Assembly (NCBI RefSeq): GCF_023558375.1
Contig: NZ_CP083761.1
Location: forward strand, 1,415,001-1,479,000
From: Chroococcidiopsis sp. CCMEE 29
GTDB lineage: Bacteria > Cyanobacteriota > Cyanobacteriia > Cyanobacteriales > Chroococcidiopsidaceae
Direction: 5' to 3'
DNA: 64,000 nucleotides
The stretch's first letter is position 1. Each line of letters opens with the position of its first letter. Under the pieces are notes generated by a model. That model ran no database searches, was not told the DNA's origin, and saw only the letters and a program-made list of their open reading frames with translations. The position numbers were made by a program, and so were the translations under genes. Shown one piece after another: positions 62,848 through 64,000 of this stretch.

Positions 62848-63077
62848 TCCCTAACCAGTCTCCCCAATCCCGCAAACTTCCGTTCTAGGGAAGTGACCCT
62901 ATCTTCTAGGGAAGCGATCGCTCCCTTGACGCTACCTGGATCGTTTTTACCTAGATACTGACCCAGAGCCTCGCGCACAATTTCGGCTTCTTTGCGGCCA
63001 GAGGCAGTAGCTAGAGCGCTGATCTGCTGCTGCCAGTCCTGGGGAACCCTAGCCCCAACCATCGGTGACTCTGCCAT
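62844..63077 (-). CDS. Ribbon-helix-helix-like DNA-binding protein
   Basis: The 77-residue protein reads AESPMVGARVPQDWQQQISALATASGRKEAEIVREALGQYLGK (shown in family context) followed by a coiled-coil tail SLEDRVTSLERKFAGLGRLV. The ribbon-helix-helix fold and short length suggest an autoregulatory repressor. It is translationally coupled (ATGA) to the pentapeptide-repeat membrane protein. Paralogues at 60261 and, dead, near 61850. Confidence 0.78.
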   Translation of the reverse strand: MAESPMVGARVPQDWQQQISALATASGRKEAEIVREALGQYLGKNDPGSVKGAIASLEDRVTSLERKFAGLGRLVRE

Positions 63078-63331
63078 CCCTGCTCACCCTGCTATCAGTT
63101 TCGTTTCAAGGGTAGCCGATTATAGCTGTAATCGGTGATAGCAGCGATATCATAAGTAAAAATCATAGAAAAAGGCTGAAACCCTGATGAGGCCGTAGAA
63201 GGGGTGACGAGAAATTGATAAGCAGAAGTTAACTGGGGAAAACTAGCTCGAACCAATAACGACAAATCAAGACTTTGAGTCTGATATTCCACGAAATGTG
63301 GATTTAGTGAATAAATTTAAAATTTAACAAA

Positions 63332-63838
63332 TCAAAGTATTTTAGCAACAATTTTAATTAGACCACCAAAATTACCAGAAGAAGCTGAGATAAGAGCAGT
63401 AAATAAGTTAACTGCAATAGCAATTGTGCCAAAAACTTTACTCAAATTATTTAACTTATCAATTGCTTCTTGAAGCTCAGTAGTAGCATTTTCTATTTTT
63501 GGTTTATAGTCTGATATTTTAGCAATAATATTGTCTAGAAGTATTAAATTCAGCTTGTCTCGAATAGCAATTAACTTAAATTCTAGTTCTTCCACGCTGT
63601 TAATCTCATCGAGAAGATTTTCTAAGTTCTGAATAACCTTATTTTTTTCACTTAGTGAAAGATCTGCATCATCAGCAACTCTAGATATATAACCTATTAT
63701 TGCTTGTTTATCTTCTAATTCCCATTCAATCTTTGCAATTTGAAACTCTCGAAATAATTTGCTTCTTTTTTGTCTAGAAGCTTTTCCAACTTTACGAATA
63801 GTCTCGATTAAATCCTGTAGATCTTGATTAGTTGCCAT
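63332..63838 (-). CDS. Unknown helical protein with hydrophobic C-terminus
   Basis: The 168-residue product is largely helical and charged (LQDLIETIRKVGKASRQKRSKLFREFQIAKIEWE, NKVIQNLENLLDEINSVEELEFKLIAIRDKLN) with a hydrophobic end (VFGTIAIAVNLFTALISASSGNFGGLIKIVAKIL). I recognise no family. The coding region is AT-rich compared with the rest of the window. The C-terminal hydrophobic stretch could insert in a membrane; a pore-forming or toxin role would be speculation. Confidence 0.65.
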   Translation of the reverse strand: MATNQDLQDLIETIRKVGKASRQKRSKLFREFQIAKIEWELEDKQAIIGYISRVADDADLSLSEKNKVIQNLENLLDEINSVEELEFKLIAIRDKLNLILLDNIIAKISDYKPKIENATTELQEAIDKLNNLSKVFGTIAIAVNLFTALISASSGNFGGLIKIVAKIL

Positions 63839-63893
63839 TTTTCTTATTTCTCTAACTAAAATAAAATGCGTTTAATCTCTGAGAGATTTTTTA

Positions 63894-64000
63894 CTAATCA
63901 AACTTAAATTGCTCTAACTTCTTGAACAAAGGAGCGGTATTTTTCTGATAATCTTTGAGGATTCTTGAAATTTTCTGAGCTTGAGCAGGCTTGATTTTGA
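63894..64000 (-). CDS. Unknown protein, C-terminal end only (runs off the window)
   Basis: The minus strand is open from the window edge to TAG at 63894 and reads KIKPAQAQKISRILKDYQKN, then TAPLFKKLEQFKFD. It ends 56 bp before the ATG of the helical protein on the same strand, so they may form an operon. Only about 35 residues are visible, too little to identify. Confidence 0.5.
   Translation of the reverse strand, partial: KIKPAQAQKISRILKDYQKNTAPLFKKLEQFKFD

Noticed and set aside
63180-63220. CTGATGAGGCC ... GACGAGAAA looked like a hammerhead ribozyme core.
   Set aside because: The stretch after CTGATGAG does not form the required stem II with the bases before GAAA, and no stems I and III could be drawn.

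Overview
The window looks like an accessory region of a cyanobacterial genome, probably a large-genome filamentous type. The octamer GCGATCGC recurs throughout. Several products belong to cyanobacterium-typical families: a DUF1611/dipeptide-epimerase pair, a giant kinase-AAA-GAF-PAS-histidine kinase with its NarL-type regulator, and a membrane pentapeptide-repeat protein. There are many insertion sequences (ISKra4, IS1, IS630, Tn3 families). I see no rRNA, tRNA or CRISPR array.

Layout. 0-1 kb: a truncated MAPEG gene and a dead araC. 1-4.7 kb: a GHL10 glycosidase-like protein, then an overlapping epimerase/DUF1611 pair resembling the DgcA/DgcN D-glutamate pathway. 4.86-8.2 kb: an intact ISKra4 element, a GH43 glycosidase and an IS1 element. 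8.2-14.8 kb: a type I-like restriction locus (HsdR cut off by IS1, DNA methylase with an altered catalytic motif) abutting a full-length Tn3-family transposase. 15-46 kb: a dense, almost entirely minus-strand island of small metabolic genes. It holds short-chain dehydrogenases, alpha/beta hydrolases, SnoaL/NTF2-like proteins, cupins, flavin and zinc oxidoreductases, a GMC oxidoreductase, CPBP proteases and a frameshifted class A beta-lactamase. Many occur as duplicated pairs in which one copy is intact and the other is killed by nonsense changes or cut into fragments. Two protein-identical IS630 copies lie inverted at 21.7 and 39.5 kb. 46-54 kb: a DsbA-like protein and the hybrid kinase/response-regulator pair. 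54-57 kb: three more dead genes and a second ISKra4. 57-60.3 kb: the wreck of another Tn3 element with a tyrosine recombinase, its recombination site and a phosphotransferase. 60-64 kb: a HEPN-like protein, three ribbon-helix-helix (RHH) paralogues (one dead), a pentapeptide-repeat membrane protein and unknowns.

The most interesting signal is a recurring promoter block in and beside the island. At seven places the minus strand carries a -10-like TACACT/TATACT/TGCACT hexamer and, 31-32 bp upstream, the box TAAGAATCTG. In several copies a second AGAATCT lies 21 bp further upstream, as in AraC-family operators. Two copies directly follow remnants of araC genes, and a free-standing AraC DNA-binding domain is still encoded at 45.7 kb. 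I infer that the island is, or was, an AraC-controlled set of detoxification-type enzymes that spread by duplicating promoter-plus-gene blocks and is now decaying. The substrate is unknown.
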